Shown here: positions 1-10,283 of the stretch, piece by piece
Layout: every line of letters begins with the position of its first letter
Numbering within the stretch: the stretch's first letter is position 1
Source: Microcystis viridis FACHB-1342
GTDB taxonomy: Bacteria > Cyanobacteriota > Cyanobacteriia > Cyanobacteriales > Microcystaceae
DNA length: 42,614 bases
Assembly (NCBI RefSeq): GCF_014698335.1
Contig: NZ_JACJSV010000043.1
Coordinates: 1 to 42,614 of the forward strand
Direction of reading: 5' to 3'
Made by a program: the position numbers and the translations under genes
Notes under the pieces: generated by a model
What the model saw: the letters and a program-made list of their open reading frames with translations, nothing else
Told to the model about the DNA's origin: nothing
Database searches by the model: none

Positions 1-67
1 ATTCGCTTAGATAGGAACCATCTTGACCGGTGATGCCGGTAATTAGGGCGCGTTTAGCTTCAGTCAT
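1..67 (-). CDS. gmd: GDP-mannose 4,6-dehydratase, N-terminal fragment (runs off the window)
   Basis: Reading the minus strand from the ATG at 67-65 gives 22 codons beginning MTEAKRALITG and continuing through ITGQDGSYLSE to the window edge. The GITGQDGSYL pattern is the glycine-rich NAD(P)-binding start of GDP-mannose 4,6-dehydratase, a short-chain dehydrogenase family enzyme. It converts GDP-mannose to GDP-4-keto-6-deoxymannose, the first step to GDP-fucose, GDP-rhamnose and related sugars. Only the first turn of the Rossmann fold is visible, so catalytic residues cannot be checked. The gene is divergent from rpsT across about 300 bp. The sugar-nucleotide role fits the glycosyltransferases at 19-25 kb, although they are not adjacent. 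Confidence 0.8.
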   Translation of the reverse strand, partial: MTEAKRALITGITGQDGSYLSE

Positions 68-368
68 CAGTAATTTACCTAATCGGAAAGAATAAAGACC
101 AGGGCAGGGTCTGACTGCTTATAGCACACTTTAGCCCCTCATGACAAGTTTAGCGATTAGTTATCGGGACAGTCTTGACAAGATTCCCTGAACCTGAATT
201 CAGGTTTGGCAGTCCCTTTAACCCTTAATCCTTTCCCATCTGTGGAGTCCAAATCCTGAAAATATCTCTTCTTGTCGGGAAAACTCTTGCCACAAATAGC
301 ACAAATCTGTTATGATGGTTTGTCTGTGTCCCGATCAACCATACCAGTATTGAGAACAAGAAACGACT
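68..368. other. Divergent intergenic region between gmd and rpsT
   Basis: No coding sequence is recognised here. The stretch holds a perfect 16-bp palindrome (AACCTGAATTCAGGTT) at 191-206 and the rpsT promoter described separately. The leader between the predicted transcription start (about 323) and the rpsT GTG is about 45 nt and contains no obvious Shine-Dalgarno sequence. Confidence 0.6.
287..316 (+). promoter_or_regulatory. Predicted sigma-70 type promoter of rpsT
   Basis: A -35 box TTGCCA (287-292) and a -10 box TATGAT (311-316) are separated by 18 bp. They lie about 53 bp upstream of the rpsT start. Spacing and match are good for a housekeeping cyanobacterial promoter. This promoter could also serve tatD downstream. 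Confidence 0.6.
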
Positions 369-662
369 GTGGCTAATACAAAGTCTGCACTCAAACGAGT
401 CCAAATCTCCGAAAGAAATCGACTACGCAACAAAGCGTACAAGTCAGCCGTAAGAACCCTGATCAAAAAATGTCTTGTCGCTGTCTCGGCCTACGGAGCC
501 AACCCCAGCCCAGAAGGGTTAGAAAGCGCCCGACAAGCTCTATCAGAAGCTTACAGTAAAATCGATAAAGCCGTCAAGCGCAACGTCTTGCACCGGAACA
601 ACGGTGCTAGAAAAAAAGCCGGTTTAGCCAAAGCTTTGCAAAAAGTTAGCCAAGCTTCCTAA
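369..662 (+). CDS. rpsT: 30S ribosomal protein S20
   Basis: This 97-residue, strongly basic protein starts at GTG (369) with [20 protein letters not shown], the typical bacterial S20 N-terminus. S20 is a primary 16S rRNA-binding protein that helps assemble the 30S subunit. The helical, Lys/Arg-rich composition and the conserved [20 protein letters not shown] segment near the C-terminus support the call. The length is usual for cyanobacteria. The GTG is preferred because it gives the standard MANxKSA start. tatD follows after 50 bp on the same strand, an arrangement common in cyanobacteria. No rho-independent terminator is evident between them, so co-transcription is likely. Confidence 0.97.
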   Translation: MANTKSALKRVQISERNRLRNKAYKSAVRTLIKKCLVAVSAYGANPSPEGLESARQALSEAYSKIDKAVKRNVLHRNNGARKKAGLAKALQKVSQAS

Positions 663-712
663 GGAACAAGTAAGCTGTAATCAGGACAGACGCAACAAGC
701 GATCGGGGGTCG

Positions 713-1492
713 ATGCAATTAATAGATACGCACGTTCATCTGAACTTTGACGTTTTGCAAGCCGACTTGCCCGCTATCTCCGAACGTTGGCGAAGTGTGG
801 GAGTCGTTCATCTGGTTCACTCCTGTGTTGAACCAGAGGAATTTGCGGCGATTAAAGCCATTGCTGATCAATTTGAGGAAATTTCCTTCGCCGTCGGTTT
901 ACATCCCCTAGATGCCCAAAAATGGCGAGATAATAGTGCCGAGCAGATCGAATCCCTAGCCCGATCTGATCGGCGCGTCGTGGCGATCGGGGAAATGGGG
1001 TTAGACTTCTATAAAGCGGATAACCAAGAGCAGCAAAAACGGGTGTTTTGGACGCAATTGGAAATCGCCGATCGTCTCGATAAACCCGTGATTATCCATT
1101 GTCGAGATGCGGCTAAGGAAATGCGGGAGGAAATCAGTGCCTTTCGGCAACAAGTGGGCAAAATTCGCGGCGTGATGCACTGCTGGACTGGCAACCCCGA
1201 AGAAACTCAATGGTTTTTAGATTTGGGTTTTTACATCAGCTTTAGCGGCATTGTCACCTTCAAAAACAGTAAAACCGTGCAAGCTGCCGCCCAAATTGTC
1301 CCCAGCGATCGCCTACTGATCGAAACCGATTGCCCCTTTCTCTCACCCAATCCCCACCGCGGTAAACCTTGTGAACCCTCTTTCGTCTTCCATGTAGCCG
1401 AAACCGTCGCCCGTCTGCGCGGCTATCCGGTCGAAACCCTAGCCGAACAAACCACCCACAACGCCCGCAAATTATTTCAACTCCCCAGTTAA
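713..1492 (+). CDS. tatD: TatD family metal-dependent hydrolase
   Basis: This 259-residue TIM-barrel protein belongs to the TatD/YcfH family of metal-dependent DNases. Visible metal-site motifs in order are DTHVHLN near residue 5, GLHPLD near 63, GEMGLDFYK near 93, the H of IIHCRD near 127, HCWTGN near 155, and the ETDCPFLSP segment near 205. All expected His/Glu/Asp ligands appear present, so it should be active. Known family members have 3'-5' exonuclease activity on DNA or RNA, and the physiological role here is not established. The ATG at 713 begins directly with the conserved barrel strand. It lies between rpsT and rpoB, and the same order is known from other cyanobacteria. Confidence 0.93.
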   Translation: MQLIDTHVHLNFDVLQADLPAISERWRSVGVVHLVHSCVEPEEFAAIKAIADQFEEISFAVGLHPLDAQKWRDNSAEQIESLARSDRRVVAIGEMGLDFYKADNQEQQKRVFWTQLEIADRLDKPVIIHCRDAAKEMREEISAFRQQVGKIRGVMHCWTGNPEETQWFLDLGFYISFSGIVTFKNSKTVQAAAQIVPSDRLLIETDCPFLSPNPHRGKPCEPSFVFHVAETVARLRGYPVETLAEQTTHNARKLFQLPS

Positions 1493-1504
1493 AAAACATA
1501 GTTT

Positions 1505-1600
1505 ATTAGACAGGAGAAAGGAGTCAGGAGTCAGGAGAAAGCTTTCATTTATTCTCCGGTGTTCCCCTACTCCCCCATCACCCATCCCCTCACCGCTCAC
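1505..1600. repeat. Heptamer-type repeat patch between tatD and rpoB
   Basis: A purine-rich arm made of GGAGTCA/AGGAGAA units (about 1512-1543) is followed by TTTATTCTCC and then a pyrimidine-rich arm of CCCCATCACC-like units. The same order (AGGAGTCAGGAG units, TTTATTCTCC, CCCCACACC-like units) recurs at about 10.4 kb and 14.8 kb, so this is a dispersed composite repeat. It sits immediately upstream of rpoB and may alter the rpoB leader. Confidence 0.65.
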
Positions 1601-1645
1601 TGATATCCGACCGTCGCTATCGTGTCATCAGCCCTTGTAACCATA

Positions 1646-4600
1646 ATGAACAATCTTACCTTTAACCTCTTACCCGACCTCATCGAAATCCAACACTCCA
1701 GTTTTCGGTGGTTTTTGGAAGAAGGACTAATCGAGGAACTGAACAGCTTTTCCCCCATCAGCGACTATACAGGTAAATTAGAACTACATTTCCTCGGCCA
1801 GGACTACAGACTCAAAGAACCGAAATACAACGTCGATGAAGCCAAACGACGTGATAGCACCTATTCCGTTCAGATGTACGTTCCTACCCGTCTAATCAAC
1901 AAAGAAACGGGAGAAAACATCGAACAGGAAGTGTTTATCGGCGATTTACCCCTGATGACCGAACGGGGAACCTTTATCATTAACGGGGCCGAACGAGTCA
2001 TCGTCAATCAGATCGTCCGTTCCCCCGGTGTTTACTACAAAGCCGAAATCGACAAAAACGGTCGCCGTACCTACTCCGCTTCCCTGATTCCCAACCGAGG
2101 AGCTTGGTTAAAATTTGAAACCGACAAAAACGGCTTAGTCTGGGTCAGAATCGACAAAACCCGCAAATTATCCGCCCAAGTTCTCCTGAAAGCGATCGGA
2201 TTGAGCGATAACGAAATCTTTGACTCCCTACGCCATCCCGAATTTTACCAAAAAACCCTCGACAAAGAAGGCAATCCCACCGAAGAAGAGGCACTCCTCG
2301 ACCTGTACCGCAAACTACGCCCCGGGGAACCCCCCACCGTCACCGGCGGACAACAACTACTCGAATCGCGCTTTTTTGACAATAAACGCTACGATCTCGG
2401 TCGCGTTGGTCGTTATAAACTCAACAAAAAACTACGCCTCAACGTCCCCGATAACCAGCGCGTTCTCACCACCACCGACATCTTATCGGCGATCGACTAC
2501 CTAATTAACCTCGAATTTGACATCGGCAACACCGACGACATCGACCACCTCGGCAACCGTCGCGTCCGTTCCGTGGGTGAACTGCTCCAAAACCAAGTGC
2601 GAGTAGGTTTAAACCGCTTAGAAAGAATCATTCGGGAACGGATGACCGTCAGCGAATCCCAAAACCTCACCCCCGCTTCCCTAGTCAACCCGAAACCCCT
2701 AGTAGCGGCGATTAAAGAATTCTTTGGTTCCTCGCAACTCTCCCAGTTCATGGATCAAACCAACCCCCTAGCGGAATTGACCCATAAACGCCGCATTTCC
2801 GCCCTTGGACCTGGCGGTCTGACCCGGGAACGGGCCGGTTTTGCCGTGCGCGACATCCACCCCTCCCACCACGGTCGCATTTGTCCGGTGGAAACCCCAG
2901 AAGGTCCCAACGCCGGTTTAATCGGTTCCCTGGCCACCTACGCTCGCGTCAACGACTACGGTTTTATTGAAACCCCCTGTTATGCGGTGGAAAATGGCCG
3001 AGTACGCTATGATCTCCCCGTTAAATACCTCACCGCCGACGAAGAAGACGATCTCAGAGTCGCACCGGGAGACGTGGCCACCGATGAAAATGGTTATATC
3101 CTGGGCGAAACTATCCCCGTGCGCTATCGGCAGGAATTCTCCACCACTTCCCCCGAACAAGTGGACTACGTTTGTGTTTCCCCCGTCCAAATTGTCTCGG
3201 TGGCCACTTCCCTGATTCCCTTCCTCGAACACGACGACGCTAACCGCGCCCTCATGGGTTCTAATATGCAACGACAAGCGGTTCCCCTGCTGCGTCCCGA
3301 ACGTCCCCTGGTGGGTACCGGATTGGAAGCACAGGCCGCTCGCGACTCTGGTATGGTCATCGTTTCGCGTACCAATGGGGTCGTTTCCTACGTCGATGCT
3401 AACCGGATTCGCATCAAAGTGGCGGATGAAGACAAAGAGATTTTTGGCAAGAGCGAGATCGAGTACGAAATTCAGAAATATCAACGCTCTAACCAAGATA
3501 CCTGCCTAAATCAGCGTCCTTTAGTCTATCAAGGTGAACAGGTTGTGCCGGGGCAGATCCTCGCCGATGGTTCCGCCACCGAAGGAGGAGAAATCGCCCT
3601 CGGACAGAATATCCTCGTCGCCTATATGCCCTGGGAAGGCTATAACTACGAAGATGCGATTTTAATCAGTGAAAGACTGGTGGCACAAGACACCTACACC
3701 AGTATCCACATTGAAAAATACGAAATCGAAGCCCGTCAAACTAAGCTAGGACCAGAGGAAATCACCAGGGAAATTCCCAACGTCGGTGAAGATGCCCTGC
3801 GAAACCTCGATGAACGCGGCATTATTCGCATCGGTGCCTGGGTAGAAGCCAGCGATATCCTTGTGGGGAAAGTCACCCCGAAAGGCGAATCAGACCAACC
3901 CCCCGAAGAAAAACTACTGCGGGCAATTTTCGGCGAAAAGGCCCGGGATGTACGCGATAACTCCCTGCGCGTCCCCAACGGCGAAAAAGGCCGGGTAGTG
4001 GATGTGCGCGTATTTACCCGCGAACAGGGAGATGAATTACCCCCTGGGGCCAATATGGTGGTAAGGGTTTACGTTGCCCAAAAACGCAAAATCCAAGTGG
4101 GCGATAAAATGGCGGGTCGTCACGGCAATAAAGGGATTATTTCTCGGATTCTGCCCCTAGAAGATATGCCCTACCTCCCCGATGGTCGCCCCGTCGATAT
4201 CGTTCTCAATCCCTTGGGGGTTCCCAGTCGCATGAACGTCGGTCAGGTGTTTGAATGTTTACTGGGTTGGGCCGGGGAAAATCTGGGCGTGCGCTTTAAG
4301 ATTACTCCCTTTGACGAAATGTACGGGGAAGAAGCCAGCCGTTTAACCGTCCACGGATTGCTAGAAAACGCCTCGAAAAAACCCAATCGCGATTGGGTGT
4401 TCAAGGAAGAACACGCCGGCAAAGTCACCGTCTATGATGGTCGCACCGGCGAACCCTTTGACCGTCCCGTTACCGTCGGTATGGCCTATATGTTAAAACT
4501 GGTTCACCTGGTTGATGATAAAATTCACGCCCGTTCTACTGGTCCCTACTCCTTGGTTACTCAGCAACCCTTGGGCGGTAAAGCTCAACAGGGAGGCCAG

Positions 4601-4957
4601 CGCTTCGGAGAAATGGAAGTCTGGGCCCTAGAAGCCTACGGGGCGGCCTATACTTTGCAGGAATTGCTAACGGTAAAATCCGATGATATGCAAGGACGGA
4701 ATGAGGCTTTAAATGCGATCGTAAAAGGCAAGCCGATTCCCCGCCCGGGTACGCCAGAATCCTTTAAGGTTTTGATGCGAGAATTGCAATCCCTCGGCCT
4801 CGATATCGCCGTTCACAAGGTGGAAAATGCCCCCGATGGTACTTCCCGCGATGTGGAGGTGGATCTGATGGTCGATGTCGGCCGTCGCGCCCCCTCTCGC
4901 CCCACCTACGAATCCTTAACCACGGAAGACCTTGAAGAAGAAGAATCGGAAGTGTAA
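1646..4957 (+). CDS. rpoB: DNA-directed RNA polymerase subunit beta
   Basis: This 1103-residue beta subunit forms the catalytic cleft of RNA polymerase with beta' (split into gamma/RpoC1 and RpoC2 in cyanobacteria). Recognisable blocks include [16 protein letters not shown] at the N-terminus, the rifampicin-pocket region with [18 protein letters not shown] followed by [14 protein letters not shown], the [16 protein letters not shown] motif, and the [14 protein letters not shown] catalytic-region motif. The C-terminus is acidic ([10 protein letters not shown]). The rif-pocket residues look wild-type. The frame extends 8 codons upstream to a GTG at 1622. I prefer the ATG at 1646 because [16 protein letters not shown] matches the family start, though neither has a clear ribosome-binding site. 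rpoC1 would normally follow, but rpoC2 does. Confidence 0.97.
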   Translation: MNNLTFNLLPDLIEIQHSSFRWFLEEGLIEELNSFSPISDYTGKLELHFLGQDYRLKEPKYNVDEAKRRDSTYSVQMYVPTRLINKETGENIEQEVFIGDLPLMTERGTFIINGAERVIVNQIVRSPGVYYKAEIDKNGRRTYSASLIPNRGAWLKFETDKNGLVWVRIDKTRKLSAQVLLKAIGLSDNEIFDSLRHPEFYQKTLDKEGNPTEEEALLDLYRKLRPGEPPTVTGGQQLLESRFFDNKRYDLGRVGRYKLNKKLRLNVPDNQRVLTTTDILSAIDYLINLEFDIGNTDDIDHLGNRRVRSVGELLQNQVRVGLNRLERIIRERMTVSESQNLTPASLVNPKPLVAAIKEFFGSSQLSQFMDQTNPLAELTHKRRISALGPGGLTRERAGFAVRDIHPSHHGRICPVETPEGPNAGLIGSLATYARVNDYGFIETPCYAVENGRVRYDLPVKYLTADEEDDLRVAPGDVATDENGYILGETIPVRYRQEFSTTSPEQVDYVCVSPVQIVSVATSLIPFLEHDDANRALMGSNMQRQAVPLLRPERPLVGTGLEAQAARDSGMVIVSRTNGVVSYVDANRIRIKVADEDKEIFGKSEIEYEIQKYQRSNQDTCLNQRPLVYQGEQVVPGQILADGSATEGGEIALGQNILVAYMPWEGYNYEDAILISERLVAQDTYTSIHIEKYEIEARQTKLGPEEITREIPNVGEDALRNLDERGIIRIGAWVEASDILVGKVTPKGESDQPPEEKLLRAIFGEKARDVRDNSLRVPNGEKGRVVDVRVFTREQGDELPPGANMVVRVYVAQKRKIQVGDKMAGRHGNKGIISRILPLEDMPYLPDGRPVDIVLNPLGVPSRMNVGQVFECLLGWAGENLGVRFKITPFDEMYGEEASRLTVHGLLENASKKPNRDWVFKEEHAGKVTVYDGRTGEPFDRPVTVGMAYMLKLVHLVDDKIHARSTGPYSLVTQQPLGGKAQQGGQRFGEMEVWALEAYGAAYTLQELLTVKSDDMQGRNEALNAIVKGKPIPRPGTPESFKVLMRELQSLGLDIAVHKVENAPDGTSRDVEVDLMVDVGRRAPSRPTYESLTTEDLEEEESEV

Positions 4958-4961
4958 TTTC

Positions 4962-5160
4962 AGTTATCAGTGAGCAGTAATCAGTAATCAGTGAGAAGTC
5001 AGGAGTCAGTAGTCAGGAGACAGGAGAGAATTTTCCAGGAAAAAGCAAAAAAAAGGACAGTAAAGTAAAAATTTGCCTATTCCCTATTCCCCGTTCCCTA
5101 TTTCCTGTTCCCTTTTCTAACTGAATGCTGAATGCTGAATGCTGATAGCTAATAGCTGTT
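4962..5160. repeat. Heptanucleotide repeat cluster between rpoB and rpoC2
   Basis: The spacer contains runs of CAGTAAT/CAGTGAG units (about 4963-4998), AGTCAGG/GAGACAG units (about 4998-5025), pyrimidine-rich TATTCCC/GTTCCCT units (about 5078-5115) and TGAATGC units (about 5122-5142). All have a seven-base period. The cluster occupies the place where rpoC1 lies in many other cyanobacteria. No rpoC1 remnant is recognisable in it. Confidence 0.7.
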
Positions 5161-5180
5161 TACCTGTTACCCGGATCGAG

Positions 5181-8100
5181 ATGTTTTATAACCAAACTGT
5201 TGACAAAGGAAAACTGAAAAAACTGATCGCTTGGGCCTATCAAAACTACGGTTCGGCGCGCTGTTCACAAATGGCCGATGAATTGAAAAACCTCGGTTTT
5301 CGTTTCGCTACCAAAGCAGGGGTTTCCATTAGTGTGGATGATTTAACCGTACCGCCGGCTAAACGACAAATGATCGAAAGTGCCGAACAGGAAATCCGGC
5401 AAACCGAACAGCGTTATGTGCGCGGGGAAATCACCGAAGTGGAACGCTTCCAAAAAGTAATCGATACTTGGAATAGTACATCTGAATCGCTTAAAGATGA
5501 AGTAATTCGCAACTTCCAAGTTACCGATCCCCTCAACTCCGTCTATATGATGGCTTTCTCCGGAGCGCGGGGCAATATGAGCCAAGTGCGTCAGTTAGTG
5601 GGAATGCGGGGATTAATGGCTAATCCCCAAGGGGAAATTATCGACCTCCCGATTAAGACTAACTTCCGGGAAGGATTGACCGTTACCGAATACGTTATTT
5701 CCTCCTACGGGGCGCGCAAAGGTTTAGTTGATACCGCCCTACGGACGGCAGATTCCGGTTATCTGACCCGTCGTCTCGTCGATGTGTCCCAAGATGTCAT
5801 CGTCCGCGAGGCCGATTGTGGCACCAATCGTTACATCGAATTAACCGCCATGACCGATGGCGATCGCGTGTTAATTCCCTTAAGCGATCGCCTATTAGGT
5901 CGTTCCCTGGCCGAAGATGTGGTGGTCAATGGAGAAGTGATCGCCACCCGCAACCAGATTATCGATGACGAAACCGCCGAAAAACTAGGGCGACTCGTCG
6001 ATAAAATCAAAGTCCGCAGCCCCTTAACCTGTGAAGCGGCCCGCTCGGTTTGCCAAACCTGTTACGGTTGGAGTCTGGCCCACGGTCATCCGGTGGATAT
6101 GGGGGAAGCAGTGGGAATTATTGCCGCCCAATCGATCGGGGAACCGGGGACTCAGTTAACCATGCGTACCTTCCACACCGGGGGTGTATTTACCGGAGAA
6201 GTGGCCCGGCAAGTGCGGAGTCCCTTCGAGGGAAGCGTGCGTTTTCTGCCGGGGTTAAGTATCCGTAACGTGCGAACTCGCCACGGAGATGAACGGGACC
6301 AGGTGGAGGCACCGGGGGAAATTAAATTAACACCCAAGGATAAAACTAAAGAAACTGTCACCTACTCTTTAACTCCGGGATCACTGCTATTTGTCACCGA
6401 TGGGGCAACGGTAAGCGAGGAACAGTTACTAGCGGAAATAACCTCCGATAAAGTCCAAAAATCCACGGAAAAAGCCACAAAAGACGTAACCAGCGACTTA
6501 GCTGGCGAGGTGCTATTCTCTCAATTAGTCCCAGAGGAAAAAACCGATCGCCAAGGCAATACCACCCGCATCGCCCAACGGGGGGGATTACTATGGATTC
6601 TCTCCGGAGAAGTGTATAACTTGCCAACCGGGGCCGAACCTGTGGTCAGTAACGGCGATCAAGTACAAGTGGGGGATGTTTTAGCAGAAACTAAGCTGGT
6701 ATCCACTAACGGCGGTTTGGTGCGTTTAGCCCCCAATAGCCGGGAAATCGATATCGTCACCGCTTCCGTGTCCTTGGATCAGGCCGAAGTAAAAGTAGAA
6801 AGTAGTGCCGGTCGGGAACAGTTTATTATTCATACGGGAGATGGTCAAAGCTTCCTACTGAAAACCACTCCGGGGACAAAAGTACAGAATCATGCCATTG
6901 TCGCCGAGTTAATCGATGATCGCTATCAAACCCACACCGGCGGCATGATTAAATACGTCGATATCGAAGTCGCCAAAGGCAGCCGCAAACAGGGTTATGA
7001 AATCACCAAAGGCGGCACGATCCTCTGGATTCCCGAAGAAACCCACGAAGTCAATAAAGATATTTCCCTCTTACAGGTGGAAGATGGGCAGTATGTGGAA
7101 GCAGGGGAAGAAGTGGTTAAAGACATCTTCTGTAACTGTAGCGGTGTGGTGGAAGTGATCCAGAAAAATGACATCCTCCGGGAGATTATTGTCAAACCAG
7201 GGCTGTTATTTATGGATCTCGAACCGGAATCCTCCGGAATTGCCCAAGAACAGTTAATTTACCCCGGGACACAGTTGACTCCCGAAGTGACGATCGAGGA
7301 GTTACGGCAAGCGGAATGGGTGGAAACTAACGAGGGTTTGGGATTACTGCTGCGACCAGTACAGGAGTTCGCCGTAGAAGACCAATCCACTTCTCCCACC
7401 CAAGGTTCCGCTAACCAAGAAGGAGGACGACATATCGAACTGCGATCGGTGCAGCGCATCTTCTTTAAAGACGGGGAAAGAGTTAAATCCGTCGAGGGTT
7501 GTCAACTGATCAGCACCCAATTAGTCCTCGAAATTTCCAGCGAAGAACCAGAATCAGTCTCCCATCTGACGGCCGATATCGAGTTAGAACCGATTGAGGA
7601 CAGGGATTGTCAGCGTTTACAGTTAGTTATTCTCGAATCTCTGGTGCTGCGTCGGGATAGTGATAATGATCCTTTAGGGGGTAATATTCAGACTCGCGTT
7701 CTCGTCCAAGATGGCGATGAAATTCCACCGGGGGCAGTGGTGGCCCGGACTGAGATTCAGTGTAAGGAAGCTGGAGAAATTCGCGGGATTCGCAAGGGTA
7801 GCGAACCGGTACGCCGTCTTTTAATTGTCAGTGACCGTGACGAGTTTATTCTCCCGCTCGCTGTTGCTCCCACCGTCAAAGCTGGGGATCTGGTAATCGC
7901 CGAAACCGAGATCGCTGTCGGAGTTTTAGCCCCCAATTCCGGTCAAGTGCTGGCCGTTGACCAAACCACCACCGGCTATGAAATCCGTCTGCGTAAGGCC
8001 CGACCCTACCGAGTATCGGCGGGGGCGATTCTGCACATCGATGAGGGAGATCTGGTCCAACGGGGCGATAATTTGGTGCTGTTGGTGTTTGAGCGCTCGA

Positions 8101-9188
8101 AAACCGGGGATATCATTCAAGGTTTACCCAGAATCGAAGAACTGCTCGAAGCACGCAAACCGAAGGAGGCTTGTGTACTAGCACGCAAACCGGGAGTTTG
8201 TCAAGTGGAGTATCAAGATTCTGAGATCGTCGATATTAAGGTGGTCGAGGATGACGGCACGATCAGTGAATATCCGCTTTTAGGCAGTCAAAACCCCCTG
8301 GTGAGCGATAATCAGCGTATCGATGTGGGTCAGGCGTTAACCGATGGTCAGGCTAATCCCCACGAGATTTTAGAGGTGTTCTTTAATTATTATGTGGATA
8401 GCTTGGGCAGTTACGAAGCGGCCTTAAAAGCCTTGGAAAAAACCCAGATGTTCCTCGTTGATCAGGTACAGTCGGTTTACCAATCCCAGGGGATCGATAT
8501 TGCTGATAAACACATCGAAGTGATCGTGCGTCAGATGACTTCTAAGGTGCGGATCGATGACGGTGGCGATACCAGTATGTTACCCGGGGAATTGTTGGAA
8601 TTGCGACAGGTGGAGACGGTAAATGAAGCCATGTCAATCACCGGTGGGGCGGCAGCTAAATATACGCCTGTACTACTGGGAATCACCAAGGCTTCCTTGA
8701 ATACCGATAGCTTTATCAGTGCCGCCTCCTTCCAAGAAACCACCCGCGTCCTCACGGAAGCGGCGATCGAAGGCAAGTCCGACTGGTTACGCGGTCTCAA
8801 GGAAAACGTGATTATCGGTCGTCTGATTCCGGCGGGTACTGGCTTCAATGCCCACGAAAACATGGCGGGGGTCAGCGATTACACCCCCCCGGAGGAGGAA
8901 TATAACTACAACAACAATCGTGGTTATTACGCTCCTCCCGGCGGCCTCGGTTTCCCCCCTCGTCCCGGTTTCGGCGACAGTAGTGAGGATAGCGATATGA
9001 TTCTTGACGATCAAACCGCTCGCGCCTACGCTGAGGGTGATGTGGTCGATTTAGAGGATGATGAAATGGCTTTCCTATCTTCCCGCGGCAGCAGTCGCTT
9101 TAGTCGCCAACCCATCAGCGACAGCTGGTCAGAAGTCGATGAGGAAGGGGGAGAGGACGATTTCGAGGGGGATTACGAAGAAGAATAA
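5181..9188 (+). CDS. rpoC2: DNA-directed RNA polymerase subunit beta'' (RpoC2)
   Basis: This 1335-residue protein is the C-terminal half of the split cyanobacterial/plastid beta' subunit. The N-terminal part carries the [20 protein letters not shown] motif (near residue 130) and the trigger-loop region [20 protein letters not shown] (near 315). A very long insertion of beta-barrel sandwich-hybrid-like repeats (roughly residues 335-970, the cyanobacterial SI3) separates this from [17 protein letters not shown]. The C-terminus ends in a Gly/Tyr-rich and then strongly acidic tail ([14 protein letters not shown]). The frame opens earlier, at ATG 5139, but those 14 extra codons are translated repeat sequence. 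The ATG at 5181 gives [16 protein letters not shown], the conserved start. It follows rpoB by about 220 bp. Confidence 0.96.
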   Translation: MFYNQTVDKGKLKKLIAWAYQNYGSARCSQMADELKNLGFRFATKAGVSISVDDLTVPPAKRQMIESAEQEIRQTEQRYVRGEITEVERFQKVIDTWNSTSESLKDEVIRNFQVTDPLNSVYMMAFSGARGNMSQVRQLVGMRGLMANPQGEIIDLPIKTNFREGLTVTEYVISSYGARKGLVDTALRTADSGYLTRRLVDVSQDVIVREADCGTNRYIELTAMTDGDRVLIPLSDRLLGRSLAEDVVVNGEVIATRNQIIDDETAEKLGRLVDKIKVRSPLTCEAARSVCQTCYGWSLAHGHPVDMGEAVGIIAAQSIGEPGTQLTMRTFHTGGVFTGEVARQVRSPFEGSVRFLPGLSIRNVRTRHGDERDQVEAPGEIKLTPKDKTKETVTYSLTPGSLLFVTDGATVSEEQLLAEITSDKVQKSTEKATKDVTSDLAGEVLFSQLVPEEKTDRQGNTTRIAQRGGLLWILSGEVYNLPTGAEPVVSNGDQVQVGDVLAETKLVSTNGGLVRLAPNSREIDIVTASVSLDQAEVKVESSAGREQFIIHTGDGQSFLLKTTPGTKVQNHAIVAELIDDRYQTHTGGMIKYVDIEVAKGSRKQGYEITKGGTILWIPEETHEVNKDISLLQVEDGQYVEAGEEVVKDIFCNCSGVVEVIQKNDILREIIVKPGLLFMDLEPESSGIAQEQLIYPGTQLTPEVTIEELRQAEWVETNEGLGLLLRPVQEFAVEDQSTSPTQGSANQEGGRHIELRSVQRIFFKDGERVKSVEGCQLISTQLVLEISSEEPESVSHLTADIELEPIEDRDCQRLQLVILESLVLRRDSDNDPLGGNIQTRVLVQDGDEIPPGAVVARTEIQCKEAGEIRGIRKGSEPVRRLLIVSDRDEFILPLAVAPTVKAGDLVIAETEIAVGVLAPNSGQVLAVDQTTTGYEIRLRKARPYRVSAGAILHIDEGDLVQRGDNLVLLVFERSKTGDIIQGLPRIEELLEARKPKEACVLARKPGVCQVEYQDSEIVDIKVVEDDGTISEYPLLGSQNPLVSDNQRIDVGQALTDGQANPHEILEVFFNYYVDSLGSYEAALKALEKTQMFLVDQVQSVYQSQGIDIADKHIEVIVRQMTSKVRIDDGGDTSMLPGELLELRQVETVNEAMSITGGAAAKYTPVLLGITKASLNTDSFISAASFQETTRVLTEAAIEGKSDWLRGLKENVIIGRLIPAGTGFNAHENMAGVSDYTPPEEEYNYNNNRGYYAPPGGLGFPPRPGFGDSSEDSDMILDDQTARAYAEGDVVDLEDDEMAFLSSRGSSRFSRQPISDSWSEVDEEGGEDDFEGDYEEE

Positions 9189-9204
9189 TCGTCTGTAGAT
9201 ATCT

Positions 9205-9260
9205 TAAAAGGAGGAGTGGCAGGAAAAACCTTTGTTATTCCCCAAAAACCTCCTCCTTTT
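9205..9260 (+). terminator. Possible terminator downstream of rpoC2
   Basis: A perfect 11-bp inverted repeat, AAAAGGAGGAG (9205-9215) and CTCCTCCTTTT (9250-9260), closes a 34-nt interior that can pair further (AGG with CCT). The right arm ends in TTTT. It begins 17 bp after the rpoC2 stop. The loop is longer than in a classic intrinsic terminator, hence moderate confidence. Confidence 0.45.
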
Positions 9261-9377
9261 CCCGACAAACTCCCTAATTTTTTAGCTAACTCACCAGAGT
9301 TTGGCAATAAAAGAAGGCAGCATTTTTTGTCAACCAGAAAGGGTACAAGGTTGAGATTTGAAGAATTTTCTCTCAAG

Positions 9378-9451
9378 TCGGGATGACAGGATTTGAACCT
9401 GCGGCATCCTGCTCCCAAAGCAGGCGCGCTACCAAGCTGCGCTACATCCCG
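9378..9451 (-). tRNA. tRNA-Pro (anticodon UGG)
   Basis: The minus strand folds as a 74-nt tRNA. The acceptor stem is CGGGATG/CATCCCG with discriminator A. The D arm is GCGC/GCGC. The anticodon stem CCTGC/GCAGG encloses loop TTTGGGA with anticodon TGG. The T arm is GCAGG-TTCAAAT-CCTGT. CCA is not encoded. The C1-G72 start of the acceptor is typical of proline tRNAs. Confidence 0.95.
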
Positions 9452-9491
9452 AGGTAAACTCTTTTTTTAGTATAGCCTAAGAGCCGCATTA

Positions 9492-10007
9492 TTAATCGGG
9501 ATACCAAAACATCCCTTTGATACCTTCGGGATCGAGAACAAAACCGAGACGACGATAGAAATCCACCACCTGCGGATCGGCGAAAAGAGTTATATTACTG
9601 ATGTCCTCACCTCGCAACTTCCTGATCATAAATTTCATTAATGCTTTACCAAAGCCTTTACTTTGATAGTGAGGATGAACAACCACATCCCAGACCGTAG
9701 CATTAAAAGCGTGATCGGAAGTGGCACGAGCAAAACCCACTAAACGACGGCGATTACCTCGCACTTCCCACATCGACACCACTAAAAAACTACATTCGAT
9801 CGCTTTTTTAACCTTGCGTAAAGGACGACGGGCCCAACCTACCGAGTCACAAAGTTCTTCTAACTCATATAGATCTAGCTCTCGATCGGTACTAAAAAAT
9901 ACTCGCGTCTGTCCGAGGTCATTCTGGGCAACCTCTACCAAGTCTCCCGAATAGTCAGGTGATGCAGTGACTTCCGAGCTATTAAATAATCTCTTCCAAA
10001 AAACCAT
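9492..10007 (-). CDS. GNAT family N-acetyltransferase (Ycf52/plastid-type)
   Basis: This 171-residue protein has a GNAT fold. The acetyl-CoA-binding motif A is visible as [20 protein letters not shown] (about residues 110-129, with the Q/RxxGxG/A signature as QSKGFGKAL). A terminal [12 protein letters not shown] segment typical of GNAT motif B follows. The overall sequence resembles the Ycf52/plastid GNAT branch shared by cyanobacteria, red-algal plastids and plants; some members are described as serotonin or protein acetyltransferases. The substrate here cannot be read from the sequence. It lies between tRNA-Pro and tRNA-Ser, all on the minus strand, with an ATG start at 10007. Transfer is not suggested, since homologues are conserved across cyanobacteria. 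Confidence 0.85.
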   Translation of the reverse strand: MVFWKRLFNSSEVTASPDYSGDLVEVAQNDLGQTRVFFSTDRELDLYELEELCDSVGWARRPLRKVKKAIECSFLVVSMWEVRGNRRRLVGFARATSDHAFNATVWDVVVHPHYQSKGFGKALMKFMIRKLRGEDISNITLFADPQVVDFYRRLGFVLDPEGIKGMFWYPD

Positions 10008-10113
10008 GCCGGGGGGCTACTGCCTCAATATTATCCTTTTAGCCTAGTATATTTTATTTTCCCCTCTCTAAGAACAATCGGGCAACCGGAGTCCAAATGT
10101 GATTGGGTGAGTA

Positions 10114-10198
10114 CGGAGAGGGTGGGATTTGAACCCACGAACCATTGCTGGTTACTCGATTTCAAGTCGAGCGCGATCGACCACTCTGCCACCTCTCC
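10114..10198 (-). tRNA. tRNA-Ser (anticodon UGA)
   Basis: An 85-nt class II tRNA on the minus strand. The acceptor stem is GGAGAGG/CCTCTCC (read with the 3' side CCCTCTCC) and the discriminator is G. The anticodon stem CTCGA/TCGAG encloses CTTGAAA, anticodon TGA. A long variable arm follows (TAACCAGCAATGGTTC), then the T arm GTGGG-TTCAAAT-CCCAC. The long variable arm and G73 are serine identity features. Confidence 0.95.
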
Positions 10199-10283
10199 AA
10201 GGCAGCTAGACTTATATCCTATCATTAGATTCCTTGCATAAATCAAAAAATTTTCCGCAAATGAAAGGAAAAGGTGTGCATAT

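Noticed and set aside
2918-3496. 192-codon minus-strand frame inside rpoB
   Set aside because: It lies wholly within a strongly conserved essential gene and reflects codon bias on the opposite strand; no recognisable domain.
4958-5180. Remnant of rpoC1
   Set aside because: No translated segment in any frame resembles RpoC1; only heptamer repeats are present.
9173-9418. 81-codon minus-strand frame running into tRNA-Pro
   Set aside because: It overlaps a confident tRNA and the rpoC2 end; no motif.
10031-10246. 71-codon minus-strand frame over tRNA-Ser
   Set aside because: Its middle is the translated tRNA sequence.
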